Assembly: GCA_958496175.1 (NCBI GenBank)
Contig: OY292279.1
Span: forward strand, 4,340,001-4,404,000
Length of the DNA stretch: 64,000 bases
Direction: 5' to 3'
Origin: Sisyra terminalis
Taxonomy: Eukaryota; Arthropoda; Insecta; Neuroptera; Sisyridae
The notes beneath the pieces were generated by a model that did not search any database, was not told the origin of the DNA, and worked only from the letters and a program-made list of their open reading frames with translations. Both the position numbers and the translations under genes were made by a program. Below, in pieces: positions 24,693 through 35,629 of the stretch (the first letter of the stretch is position 1; the number at the start of each line of letters is the position of its first letter).

Positions 24693-26090
24693 CTAGCTGA
24701 TCCCCGCGACTTCGTCTGCGTAACGTATTTTATTTTTTTACGAAAAATATAATCATACTACATCATACATCAAATAAAAAATATCGCCAAGTTCAATAAA
24801 TTCGGTCTTAATTATGACTAAAAAAAGTCGAAAGTTATCAAAATACTCGCATCAAAATAACCCCATCTCCCTTTTTCGATTCCCGAATGAACCTTTTTCC
24901 AAAAACTATTACACTATTGCACTGTACAACACAACCGCGAAATTGAAATTTGTACAATTGCACGAAACCCAATTAATCCATAATCATGTATAACCATTAT
25001 GTATCTTTTAACTTATTATTGAAATATCTGAATTTCAACTATATAATTAAACCATATTGGATAGTCCAGAGTTCACCATACACGATTTGGCGTATGCCTT
25101 TTGGTCTGGAAGAAGATTTTAAATTTCTTTTATCATTATGATGATATGATTATTTATTATTTATCATTATGATGATTTCTGGCTGGAATTGCGAACTTTT
25201 TTCGTGATCCCCTTCACACACCTGCAAATAAAAGATATTGTGCCCCCCCCCAGGAAAAAATCCTGAATCCATCCTTGTCTGTTAGGGTAGGATTTTCAAA
25301 AAAAAAAAAAATCTTATCACATGCCTACTTCCTATAAGGAATACACCGAATATTAAAATTTCATCAGTCAGAGGAGTATATAAATACACCATTTTATGTA
25401 TGCACGGTTTTAAAAACGTATTTACTTTAAGCTTTATTACTATTATTACTATTATTATTATTATTATTACTTTTACATTTTTTTCGTTAATATTTCCTTA
25501 CTGAGCAACCTTAAGGATCTATTTACAACAACTTTGTAAAAAAAAAGTTTACTGTCAGATTATTATCTATAAAAACATTTATATTTCAAAATGACAATTT
25601 TTTGTACTTTAAATTAAAATACTGTGCTTTTTATTAGTTCAACTAAAAATATTAAAACAGACCATTTTTTAACTTTTAAATACCTTTTCAATGATATATA
25701 ACTCGCCTATCTAAAGTAATTTTTTTTTTCATCCCTCAATTTTTACGTAAGGGGGAACATTCCCTTATTGTTTTAAAGGAATGATAAATAGCCTAACGTG
25801 TGTGGGTAATTGTATTGTATCTTAGTATAAAGTTTCATTAAATTCGGTTGTTTTGTTCTTTAGTTAAATCGCCAGCGCACGTGATGTAAGAAAGTTTTTT
25901 GGAAATTTTTTCACACATTATTGGAGTTTTAGTATGGATCCCTATTTTTTTGAAAATTTAATATAGCCTGTGTTCACCGGAAATAGTGTAGCTTCCCAAC
26001 AGGGAAAGAATTTTTCAAATCGGCCAAGTAGTTTCGGAAACTATTCAAAGCAAACAAACAATCAAATCTTTCCTTTTCATAATAATAGAT
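24693..26090 (+). mobile_element. Dispersed element with CGCGACTTCGTCTGCG start, copy 2
   Basis: It starts CTAGCTGATCCCCGCGAC at 24,693 and shares 'aaaatactcgcatcaaaata', 'cccgaatgaaccttttt' and 'aatttcatcagtcagagg' with copy 1. The 3' part has 'aatcggccaagtagtttcgg' then 'caaacaaacaatc' and ends in an AT-rich tail, like many arthropod RTE-type retroposons. About 25,020-25,310 is foreign to copy 1; it includes a nine-to-ten C run before 'aggaaaaaatcctgaatcc', which resembles a hAT end fragment. No coding frame. Confidence 0.55.
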
Positions 26091-26137
26091 AGATTGAATT
26101 TAAATGGAAAATATTATATTTTTGTGAATCAAGAAGC

Positions 26138-26168
26138 CTGATGAAGTTGCGATACGTAACGAAACGTA
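26138..26168 (+). ncRNA. Hammerhead-ribozyme-like core, right arm
   Basis: CTGATGA (26,138-26,144), one A, GTTGC-GATAC-GTAAC, then GAAACGTA from 26,161. Stem II pairs G-C, T-A, T-A, G-T and C-G. Compared with the left-arm copy, the two inner positions on one side differ (GC versus AT) and pairing is kept in both by wobble, which fits a structured RNA. Stem I is not evident. Confidence 0.35.
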
Positions 26169-26202
26169 ACTAATTGAAAAGTAAAAATATTAAATAAAAA
26201 AA

Positions 26203-26689
26203 ACTGATCTTAAACAACCTGAATTGTTTTCGTATTTAATAAAAACTGAGAATTGAATTTTATCATCTATGAATTTTTAAGTCCATGATGTCAACTAATT
26301 TAATAGTTGCACTTTTCATTGGCTTAATATTAAAGGAAACCAATTATTCGATGCTAAATTTTGATACCAATTGGATGAAGTAATTAATTTCTCACGTTTA
26401 CAAATTCAATTTTAGAAAATGCAAATAAATGAGTGCATTTTAATTAATTGGATCAAAGTAAAAAAAAAAAATATTAGCTAAAACATTAGCCCATAGAAAG
26501 TTATTATTCCATTATATTTACTTACTTAAATGTGTTGTTTTGTAACATGAAACCATTACTCCATTGAGATGAGATTATATTTAATTAAATATTTTTTCAA
26601 TTAAAATTTTTTGGTGCTTCGCCAAAGACGAGATTGAATGATGAATCTCTGGTAAATATTGTACAAATGTAATATGAAACTACGAACCT
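26203..26689. other. Intergenic stretch, nothing recognised
   Basis: AT-rich sequence between the inverted-repeat structure and the tandem repeat that follows. No frame or motif of note. Confidence 0.55.
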
Positions 26690-27705
26690 AATTATCTGTG
26701 GAGAATAATTGTTGATTTAAAGATTAACGAGTAGATTAAATTTCATGAGAATTGAGTTATTAAAACAAAAATTGTTATAAATTGCAAAAATTATTATCTA
26801 CAATAATAAAAAACCAGTTATTCTTAAAGAAAATTTAATGTTCTACAAAAAAGGTTTGGATGTAAATTTTCGTCAGACCAACCGTTTCCTTATAATGAAG
26901 CCTTAAACATTGATCTTTTTATACGATTTGATTTTTTAACTTTGGAATTCTGTAGCTAATGAATGAGTTGATTTTTCGGGTAAACTTTTATACATTCTTA
27001 TAGAAAAAATAATGCTCTACAAAAAAGGTATTTTAGCAAGTTTTAATAATTTTCCTTGTCTGAAAGTAATTTAACTGTGAACCTTATTATCTATGGAGAA
27101 TAATTGTCGCTTTAAAGATTAACAAATTAATTAAATCTCTTGAAAATTGAATTATTAAAAAAAATCATTATCAACATTTATAAAACAATGCATATACTTG
27201 AAGAAAATTTAATGCTCTACAAAAAAGGTTTGAATAGAAATTTACGTTAGACCAATACTTTCCTTATAATCAAGCCTTAAACATTTATCTGTTTTTACGA
27301 TTTGAATTGTTAACTTTGAAATTTTATAGCTCATGAATGAATTAATATTTAGAGTAAATTTCTATATATTCTTACTGAAAATTTAATGCTCTACAAAAAT
27401 GGACCCTTAGAAAATTTTGATAATTTTACTTATCTCAAAGTTCTTTGATTGGGAACGTAATTATCTTTGGTGAATAATTGTTGCTTTAACAAATTAATTA
27501 AATTTCCTGAGAATTGAATTATTAGAAAAAAATCATTGCCAACATTTATAAAAGAATGCATATACTCAAAGCAAATTAAATTTTCTATAAAAAAGGTTTC
27601 GTTGTAAATTTTCGTCAGATCAGCCATTTCCTTATAATCGAGCCTTAATCATTGATCTATTTTTACGATTTGAGTTGTTCACTTTGGAATTTTAAGGCTA
27701 CTGAA
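26690..27705. repeat. Degenerate tandem repeat, unit about 375-395 bp, 2.7 copies
   Basis: The landmark 'gaataattgt(t/c)g' starts near 26,702, 27,097 and 27,471. Each unit continues with 'gagaattgaattatta', 'tctacaaaaaaggttt', 'ccttataatcaagccttaaa' and 'tttttacgattt' in order, and the first two units have a second 'ctctacaaaaa' block. Copies differ by many substitutions, so this is old. The internal phrases relate it to the fold-back superfamily. Confidence 0.65.
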
Positions 27706-29214
27706 AGTTAAATTTAATGTTAAAATAAAATTAACTTTTTTATTGTTATAAAAGCTATTTTTAATTCGATTCAAAAATTTAATAATTTTTACGATTTTTG
27801 ATCAAATTTCTAAAAAAAAATGCAAGTAATGGATATTGACTGCATGGTGAAGGATACATTAACTAAAGGAAACATTTTCCACCAAGGAAAACATATGAAT
27901 TTTGGATCAAGAATTGGTTAGACCTTCCCCAATTCAAAGATTTTAATTCGCCTCATTATTCCCAAAAACCACCCTTTCCCCTCTAACAATTTTCGCTTGA
28001 AAATATAAGCTTTTTCCTACCACAAATAAAAAAATATCTAGACTACAGGAAAATGACATTTTCTTAAGATTTTATCATTTGAAAAAATTATTAATAGTGT
28101 AGGGTTAAATAATCAAATTTTGTCCTCAAATTCACGTTTCAATTGTAAATATAATATGTTGGATATTCCCCAATTCAGCCATAGTTAATGGCACTACTGG
28201 AGTGTCATCTATAACGTGAATCTTTGTAAACTATATTCCTTGTCAATTTTTCCATCCACCACTTACTTTCACACTTTACACTGCTAATTTTCTGGGAATT
28301 TTCTACAAATATTATAAAATTACTTCTGAGACCGCATCGATATTCCTCGATTATACTTTCGGAGTAAAAGACATATGTATTCAGGAGAAAATTGAAAAAA
28401 AATTAAATATATCCAGCCCAGAGTAATGTAATTCCTTCTTTTTTATTTATTTATTAGTTCAATAGTTTTGTGGATCATTTGTATTCCACGATCACTTCAC
28501 CAGGTGCCTCAATCTTCGTAAGACAATTTGCACTTCTTTTAAAGTTGATTTGGGAACTTTTTTCTGATTTTTTTTTTTTTAGAAAATAAGAAAAAAATAT
28601 CCAACAATTTACCAAGCAAATAATTAATCAAGTCTACTTTCATTTAAAACATGAAAAATGCATTCTTTTCTTTTCGCCCCAACCTATCCTAGACATATGC
28701 ATTTTTTATTTTTTCAATAAATTACATTAAAAAAGGAAAGTTTCCGAGGTTCATTAAAGAATATCAACGAAACCAAATTCACGGTTAAATATTTGAACTC
28801 GAAACCTCCTTTTCGATTCTATTCATTCTTAGTTTTATCGTTCTATCGTTTGTTAACTTTTAGTTTTAAAATTGGGGGAAAAAAGAACCTGTCGCCCATT
28901 GATAAAATTTACAATTCGGTTGAACGTGAAATCGCATCAAAATTATCATAAAAAAAACTTGTTTTTTTAAATTAATACCTTTCAATTATGCCGTTTTATA
29001 AAAATGGAGAAATTCAGATACAAATATACTTTTTTTGGGGTATAAATCGTAATGAAACAAAGATCAACAAAGCAATGTTTTAATTTTGTGTTTTTAAGGC
29101 TTTATTAAAAAAAAAATAGGTTTTCTGCACTTTAATTATGTCCTTTATTGATAAAGGGTTTTAAGGGTCACCTAGAGACAATGATGAAAGTCAGGGTGCT
29201 TAAAATATATATAT
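27706..29214. other. Intergenic stretch, nothing recognised
   Basis: AT-rich, with poly-A and poly-T runs. No frame longer than background and no repeat relation noticed. Confidence 0.55.
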
Positions 29215-30215
29215 TAGACTGATTCAAAAAAAACGATGATTTTTTTTTCTTAATTATATCGAAAATATTGTTGGGAATGACAAAATAAAATCCTGTGAAG
29301 CTTTAAGCTCTTAATATTAATAAAAAGAGGTGCCGCATTGCAAATTTCGATTTTCCATTTAAATAACATGGGAACAATATTCTCTTTCACTTTGGAATTT
29401 TATAGCTCACGTTGGTGACAATATTTCGGAATGACCAAGGTATATTCTTGTAGAAAATTCAACGATCTACTAAAAAGGTCTGCTACAAGTTTTCTATATA
29501 TTTATTCCTTCAAAAGTTATTCGAGGTTAAAGTTGAACTAAACAGAAATTTTAATATTTTTTCTATTTTTTGACGCAACCATCAATTTTATGAGAAAATT
29601 TTGTAGGACATTTTTTGTAGAGCACTTTTTTTTCTATAACTTATCTCTTTAAAAGTTTTTGATATTTTTCACAGCTCTTAAGTTATTTAATTAAAATAAA
29701 ATTTCCCTGAATTATTATATTTTTAACATTTTTTTTTAATTAAATAAATTACGACCAGTGAAAAATATCCAAAACTTTTATAGATATAAGTTATAGGAAA
29801 AAAAGTGCTCTACAAAAAATGTCCTATAAAATTTTCTCATAAAATTGATGGTTGCGTCAAAAAATTGAAAAATTTTAAAATTTCTCTTTAGTTCAATTTT
29901 GACCTCGAATAACTTTTGAAGGAATAAATATATCAAAAACTTGTTCGTGACCTTTTTTGTAGATCGTTCAATTTTCTACAAGAATATATCTTGGTCATTC
30001 CAAAATATTGTCACCAACGTGAGCTATAAAATCCCAAAGTGCAAGAGAATATTGCTACCATGTTATTTAAATGGAAAATCGAAATTTGCGATGCGGCACC
30101 TCTTAATACTTAATATTAAGAGCTTAAACTTTCACAGGATTTTTTTTTGTCATTCCCAACAATATTTTCGATATAATTAAGAAAAAAAAATCATCATTTT
30201 TTTTGAATCCGTCTA
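29215..30215. mobile_element. Fold-back element, TAGACTGATTC family, copy D
   Basis: It begins TAGACTGATTCAAAAAAAA at 29,215 and ends GAATCCGTCTA at 30,215, about 1,001 bp, with inverted arms around 29,700-29,740. The centre is in the opposite orientation to that of copy A, as if the loop had flipped. Flanks ATATATAT and CTATACAT agree at six of eight positions, possibly an eroded target duplication. Confidence 0.75.
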
Positions 30216-30271
30216 CTATACATATAAGTCAAAAGTATTATATGCCAAGGGATTCATCCCTAAAAAAATCG

Positions 30272-30813
30272 TCCTAATAATTCAGGGAATATTATTAATT
30301 TAAAACAATAAAATTACGAATATTTTCAGTTTTGTGCAATTATATTTTAGGACCTGTGAAAAATATCAAAAACTTTTATAGAGATAAATTATAGAAAAAA
30401 AAATGCTCTACAAAAAATGTCCTATAAAATTTTCTCATAAAATTGATGGTTGCGTCAAAAAATTGAAAAAATATTTAAATTTCTCTTTAGTTCAACTTTG
30501 ACCTCGAATAACTTTTGAAGAAATAAATATATCAAAAACTTGTCCGAGACCTTTTTTATAGATCGTTCAATTTTCTACAAGAATATATCTTAGTTGTTCC
30601 GAAATATTGTCACCAACGTGAGTTATAAAATTCCAAAGTGCAAGAGAATATTGTTCCCATGTTATTGTAATTGGAACATCGAAATTTGCGATGCGGCACC
30701 TCTTAATATTAATCTTAAGAGCTTAAACTTCCACAGGATTTTTTTTTGTCATTCCCAACAATATTTTCGATATAATTAAGAAAAAAAATTATCATTTTTT
30801 TTGAATCAGTCTA
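30272..30813. mobile_element. Fold-back element, TAGACTGATTC family, copy E (centre and right arm)
   Basis: It begins in the centre of the element ('ataattcagggaat') and runs through a complete right arm to GAATCAGTCTA at 30,813. The left arm is missing. It lies 56 bp after copy D in the same orientation as D's right arm, so this may be a partial duplication or a second insertion. Confidence 0.7.
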
Positions 30814-32079
30814 ATGTGTATGGTTGAAAACATATACCAAATTAGCTCAACAGTTCACCAACGTTGATTGCTCAGCGATTTTCCAAGTCATTATCGAAAT
30901 CGATTGATATTGTGTGAAAACGATTTGGCTAGTTCAGTCAATTATCGTCGCATATTCTCGCATAAATAATCTTCTTTTTTTTCTTTCGCTGAAATGAACG
31001 CCAGATATGTTTAGATATGAAGATCTTGATGGATAAATGGTAATGGGAATAATAGAAGATGTGTGTGAAGATGCGAGAAGATGGATTGAAGAGGACCGCA
31101 CCCACGAGAAAGTCTCGTGGCTCTCGTCTAGAAATTTAAATTTCTCCAATAACGGAACTCTATACTTACACTTCTATACCATTCCGGTCGTGCCGTATTG
31201 AAAATATTGTTGTTATTATTCCATGTTTACCGATATTCCTCCGCAATAACATTTCATATTTGTATTTACATAGACTCAATAGCTTCTACGTGCAATTTAC
31301 ACAGACCGCATTCTTTTCGAAAAATTCTAAAAAAATATTATATAGAACAATCGACTGGTTCAACAATTTAGTTTTCTATAAGAAAAAAACGCACCCAAAA
31401 TTAAGGTTGCTAATATAATAGAAAGTTCAAAAAGTAAATAATTGTATTAAGAATAAATGTCTTCAATATAAAATTTGGCTTAGAAAAAAAAACATTAACG
31501 ATATTAGTTATTGAAATTGCTATGTAAATATCGTTAAATATCTAAGATGTGTAATTAAGGCCTATTGATAAACTTTTTTCTTCAATTTCTTAACTTAAAG
31601 GGATGAAATTGAACTTTAGTATGAATCTATAATCTTTATTCCCATACGACAGTATATCTACGTCGTTCTTATGTCATTCTGTATTATTCCTGGATAATGG
31701 TAAACTTTAATTAACTTCAGTTCATTGGGTTCTTCAGTTCGGTTATTCGATTGTTATATTTTGGTCAAGTCGGTGCTGAAAGTTGTTCAATTGAAAGGAC
31801 CATTTAAATGCAATAATATATTCAAAATAAATTACGTAAGTTAAATTAAATTATCTAAATAAACTTAATTTTTAATTGGAAATCTTTTTTAGTCGAGAAT
31901 CAATGTTGTATTTCATTAAAATCGCAAAAATATTGGAACTGAAACCAAATCGAAAACCAGCCGTTGTTGAGGAATAACACCGAACGACCCAATTCCACAA
32001 TATACGAATATTATCGCATGGGAACAATTAAGTTCAAGCTTATTTCAAACTTAGTACAAAATAATCAAAACTTTTAGTA
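30814..32079. other. Intergenic stretch, nothing recognised
   Basis: A 71-codon minus frame (30,934-31,149) has no recognisable motif. A perfect short hairpin, CCACGAGA (31,102-31,109) and TCTCGTGG (31,113-31,120) with a 3-nt loop, lies in a more GC-rich patch. Otherwise AT-rich. Confidence 0.5.
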
Positions 32080-32119
32080 AGAAATCTGGCTTTGAGATAA
32101 GTATATGAATAATGTAGAC

Positions 32120-32524
32120 CAGCGATTCTCAACTCGGGGTACGCGTCTGATAACTTAGGGATACGCGAAAAAATATTAACGGTGGATGTTAAAAATATAA
32201 CTCTCGCCTTAGTTTATTTGTAAAGCGGTGGCAAGTATTGGACAAAAAAATTATTTTAGCGCTCACTATTTATACACAAAATATTCTTCAAAGTTTTGTG
32301 GGCCCCGTGCTGGCGTTATTTGCCTTTCATAGGTAAATTGGTAAATTTAGTAAATTTTCAGTACTGCCAGGCCGTGGACCTTGAAATAATGGTCTGGAAG
32401 TTTAAAATAATAACAAATACGCGAGTTTTAATAATTTAATTGTTTTTTCTTTGATATATGGGGTACAATTTAGAATAATAAACTGCAAAGGGGTACTCAA
32501 GCCAAATATGATTGAGAAGCACTG
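32120..32524. mobile_element. hAT-type element, 405 bp, with 8-bp target duplication
   Basis: It starts CAGCGATTCTCAACTCGGGG and ends GATTGAGAAGCACTG, inverted ends that agree at most of the first 13 bases. A perfect 8-bp direct repeat ATGTAGAC flanks it (32,112-32,119 and 32,525-32,532). No transposase is present. It belongs to a different sub-family from the MITEs at 1.6 and 33.2 kb. Confidence 0.85.
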
Positions 32525-33178
32525 ATGTAGACAATCCAAATTTAATTTTAAAGTATTTTTACAAGTGCGGGAATTAATTTTTCATAAGGTGCCAATTAAA
32601 AATTGCCTCTCAGTACTATTAACTAAAATATTAATTGCGCCGTTTATTTTGAAAGTGAGTTAAGTCTATTTCAAGAACAATCCGTATAGTATTATTATTT
32701 TTAACCATAGGAACATAAGATACTATGGAGGAGGGAATAAGTGGCGTTTTTGTTAACAACTAAAGTGAAATCAGTAATTTCTGAAAACTTAGCAGTTAAA
32801 TAGTTAGCATACTTTGCTCTAGTTACAATAAGAAGAATCACCATATAGACTGTCCTTGAAATGGACTTGGACCACTTTCAAAATAAACTAGTCAATTGAA
32901 TTTTAGAGAAAAGCTGACTTTTCTTAAATCATCTCTGTTTACATTTGGGTGCGTAGAGGTTGCAGCTAAGCAATCAGCAGCAACTGTGACTTTCAAATTT
33001 TTTAAATACACTATTGTAAAGTAGTATAAATAGGTTTTATTCCCTTAAAATGTAAACGAAATGTTTCTCTTAAAAGTTAATTAATGGTATTGGTGGGCAA
33101 TTTTTGATTGGCACCTGATGAAAAATGAATTCCTTCACTTGTATAAATACTAAAAAAATTGATTTTGATTATCTACAT

Positions 33179-33395
33179 CATTGTATCCTAACCTGTGGTC
33201 CGCGGACCCCCAGAGGTCCGCGAGCTTATGTTTGGGGGTCCGCAATCCCATTTGAAAAAGTTTGTTTTTTAATTTAATGAAGGAATACTAAAGTATAATA
33301 TTGTCCGAAAATTGCACCTTTTTCACTTAGAGATCCTTATGCTTTATGCTTGATTTCCTTGGGGGTCCGCGGCTGAAAAAGGTTAGAAACCACTG
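33179..33395. mobile_element. hAT-type MITE, 217 bp, second copy of the 1.6-kb family
   Basis: It starts CATTGTATCCTAACCTG and ends GGTTAGAAACCACTG, flanked by a perfect 8-bp repeat ATCTACAT (33,171-33,178 and 33,396-33,403). It is longer than the copy at 1,618-1,806 because of an extra GC-rich segment after GGTCCGCGG. The left end starts CATTG in both copies in place of the canonical CAGTG, so this is a family trait. Confidence 0.85.
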
Positions 33396-33982
33396 ATCTA
33401 CATTATTCGTGCAGATACTAATTTCACAGTGGAATTTGATAATATATCATCAATATCTTTCTAGTCTTAAAAAGGAAACTGTGGTTTTGTAATGTAAAAT
33501 ATAAATCTGAAAAGTTTTTCCTAATAATTTAACATCATTTTTTTAGGAAACGAAACTATGGAAAGCTTGAAATTCTGATGCAATTTTCTACTCAATTCAT
33601 CGATTTGAATAATTCGGATCCTTTGAAAAGCCATGATGTGACCCGAAAAATTAGATGTACCCAATGAACTTTGATCTTGAATAACTTTTGAACACATGGA
33701 CTAATCAAAAAATGTTATCGGTTCTTTTTTGTAGAGCGTTTAATTCTCTATGAATATCATAGAAGATATTTATTATTTAAATAGTCGTTTGAACGGTATA
33801 AAAATCAGAAGAAGTAAAAATAACTTTTCCCATCATTCTTATGGGAAATAAAAAAAAATCTATGGGGACAATCTTAATATTAATACTAAGAGCTGAAATT
33901 TTAACTGGTGTCTTTGTACGTCAAAACAAAACTTTTCAGTCTGTTTGCAAGAAAAAATTTAAAAAAATATTTTCTTTGAATC

Positions 33983-34693
33983 CAGTGGCGTAGCTAGGTA
34001 ATCAAGGGCCCTGGGTCAAATTAAAAAATGGAGCCTCACTGCTATGTAAACTGATTAGGTTTTATCAAATAAAAATATGAAATATACAAATATTTTAAAA
34101 ATGCTAAGCTACTTAAGCTCTTTTTTGTGCACTGTAGGGTAGGTAATAAAAATATTAAACAGTAACAACATAAATTACAATTAATACTTGGTGTAGGTTT
34201 GGCTAATAAAACGAAATAGAAAAGATTCAAGAGTTTATTATATAAAGGTCGGGCCTACCAACTGACCAAATAACAATTATATTTACATTTTTTTCCTAGC
34301 TATAGTTTTCGCAAAAGTATTAATGACTTGGTTTAAATCCAGGCTTGATGCGGTTTTGTTTTCAATTGCTATTAGCGATAAATATGGAAGTCGAGTTTGG
34401 CCCATATTATTTCTTAAATAATTTTTTATTATTTTTAATTTGCTAAATGACCTTTCAGCTGCTGCAGAAGTGACAGGAATTGTAAAGAATAATAACATTG
34501 CTGTAAATACTTCCGTTAGGTCGCATTGTAGCACTCCATATTTGCTCATTATTTCCTCAAATAATTGGTGAACTTCCAACTGAATTTCCAAAAGTTCAGT
34601 TTGATCGAGATTTCTGGTAAGGATTCGAGGGCCCCCTGAGCTTGAGGGCCCCGGGGCACTGCCCCGCCTAGCCCCTAGGTAGCTACGCCACTG
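33983..34693 (-). mobile_element. Internally deleted hAT transposon, 711 bp
   Basis: Inverted ends CAGTGGCGTAGCTA (left, 33,983) and its complement (right, 34,693) are identical over 14 bases. A perfect 8-bp direct repeat TTTGAATC flanks it at 33,975-33,982 and 34,694-34,701. The element keeps the end of its transposase on the minus strand but lacks the rest, so it cannot move on its own. It sits inside an older fold-back repeat, which dates it as the younger insertion. Confidence 0.9.
34283..34620 (-). pseudogene. hAT transposase C-terminal (dimerisation) fragment
   Basis: The minus-strand frame gives about 110 residues ending at a stop at 34,283. It contains 'FTIPVTSAAAERSFSKLKI', 'NYLRNNMGQTRLPYL', 'SLIAIEN' and 'FAKTIARKKM'. 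These are hallmarks of the hAT C-terminal dimerisation domain, as in ZMYM1-like and other ZBED/hAT transposases: a Pro-Val-rich stretch, the A-x-E-R-x-F-S motif, then a helix and the IEN motif. There is no proper start; the frame opens upstream into the right terminal region. BED finger and catalytic core are missing. Full-length relatives are several hundred residues longer. Confidence 0.85.
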
Positions 34694-34707
34694 TTTGAAT
34701 CATCCTA

Positions 34708-35573
34708 ATGAATATCTATATTGCAAAACGGCAATGTTCCTATCTTGTGTAATTAGATCGTTCTACGTTATTTCTTCATACCGGTTGGCTTTAATTCCCA
34801 CAAGTTCGCTTATTTCATGGAATATAACATCAAACCTCTACAGCAAAAGTTTTTCCATTTAAAATAAAGATTGTTTGGATAATTAATTAAATTAACTTAC
34901 GAAATTTCTTTTAAATATATTATTTCATTTGAATGAAATTCATCACCGATTACCATCCACCATTTTATGCAATTGCTGAGGAAAAACATAAAATTATCCC
35001 AAAGATAATCCCAAAAATGCATCAAGAGACCCATCCCTTCAATTTTCAACCCTTCCGAACGAAAAATGCTTCCTGATCAACCTCAATGCTTCTCTGTACT
35101 TTTCTATCAAATAAAAATTATGCTGCAACATCTAAAAAAAAAAAAAAATAAACATGCGTGTGTATATATAAACTTTTTTGAAATTTTCTCCAACAATAAC
35201 AAGGAATTTGTCATACTTTTCTTACATATTACAAAAACGTGATTTGCCCACCTGAACCTCCTATGAGAATGATCACATCCAATTACCCATCTCTTCATTC
35301 TAATTACCGTTGTGGATGTCTTTTTCAACGCAAATGTTTGATTCAAGACAATTTTCTATTATTATTATTACGCACGCATTTTCCTTTTCTCGTTAATTAA
35401 TGCACACACGTATGATGTAACACTGGTTAATTAGAGATTCGAATTTATAAGGAAATTTTGTTAAGAATATGCCTATCTAACAATCTATTGTTTCAGTTTT
35501 GATTTACGATGTTTTGTCTAATCCAAATATTTTCGAAAATTAAATGGGCGCATTTGGCAATTAATGGAGAAAG

Positions 35574-35578
<5 letters not shown>
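34708..35578. other. Intergenic stretch, nothing recognised
   Basis: A 79-codon minus frame (35,107-35,346) has no recognisable motif and contains a run of phenylalanines from a poly-A tract. No repeats noticed. Confidence 0.5.

Positions 35579-35626
<48 letters not shown>
35579..35626. repeat. (TA)24 dinucleotide microsatellite
   Basis: Forty-eight bases of uninterrupted alternating TA, followed by 'aattttaac'. Length is likely variable between individuals. Confidence 0.95.

Positions 35627-35629
<3 letters not shown>

Larger units (their letters stand above)
24446..26202. mobile_element. Inverted-repeat pair with ribozyme-like cores (Penelope-like terminal repeats?)
   Basis: A 110-bp arm at 24,446-24,556 recurs inverted at 26,093-26,202. 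Shared blocks read 'tttcgttacgtatc', 'aacttcatcaggcttcttga' and 'aaaatataatattttc'. Each arm contains CTGATGA, a stem and GAAACGTA, the arrangement of a hammerhead ribozyme core. Such cores are known in the terminal repeats of Penelope-like elements, which may lie in either orientation. The space between is filled by copy 2 of the dispersed CGCGACTTCG family and not by a reverse transcriptase, so if Penelope-like, only terminal repeats remain. Confidence 0.5.
32080..33440. repeat. Fold-back element carrying one hAT insertion in each arm
   Basis: The left arm reads 'gaataatgtagac', then after the first insertion 'caatccaaatttaatttt', 'acaagtg', 'ggaatta' and 'ggtgccaatt' (to about 32,660). The reverse complement of 33,040-33,420 gives the same order: 'gaataatgtagat', the second insertion, 'aatcaaaatcaat', 'acaagtg', 'ggaattc', 'ggtgccaat'. 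The inverted similarity fades toward a centre near 32,850. No coding frame. Confidence 0.65.
33600..34707. repeat. TAGGGTGATTC-family repeat interrupted by a hAT element
   Basis: The segment 33,600-33,982 has 'gaataacttttgaac', 'tttttgtagagcgtttaatt' and 'agagctgaaattttaactgg', and resumes after the hAT element as TTTGAATCATCCTA ending at 34,707. The same right half is found uninterrupted at 36,601-36,838. The left limit is not defined. Confidence 0.55.

Noticed and set aside
24446..26202. Complete Penelope-like element
   Set aside because: No reverse transcriptase or GIY-YIG sequence lies between the repeats; the space is another repeat family.
29941..30779. Short + frames with similar products near 29.9 and 30.6 kb
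   Set aside because: They are translations of the same non-coding fold-back arm in copies D and E; similarity is due to the repeat.
31102..31120. CCACGAGA/TCTCGTGG hairpin as an RNA gene or terminator
   Set aside because: It is too short to support a function without other evidence.
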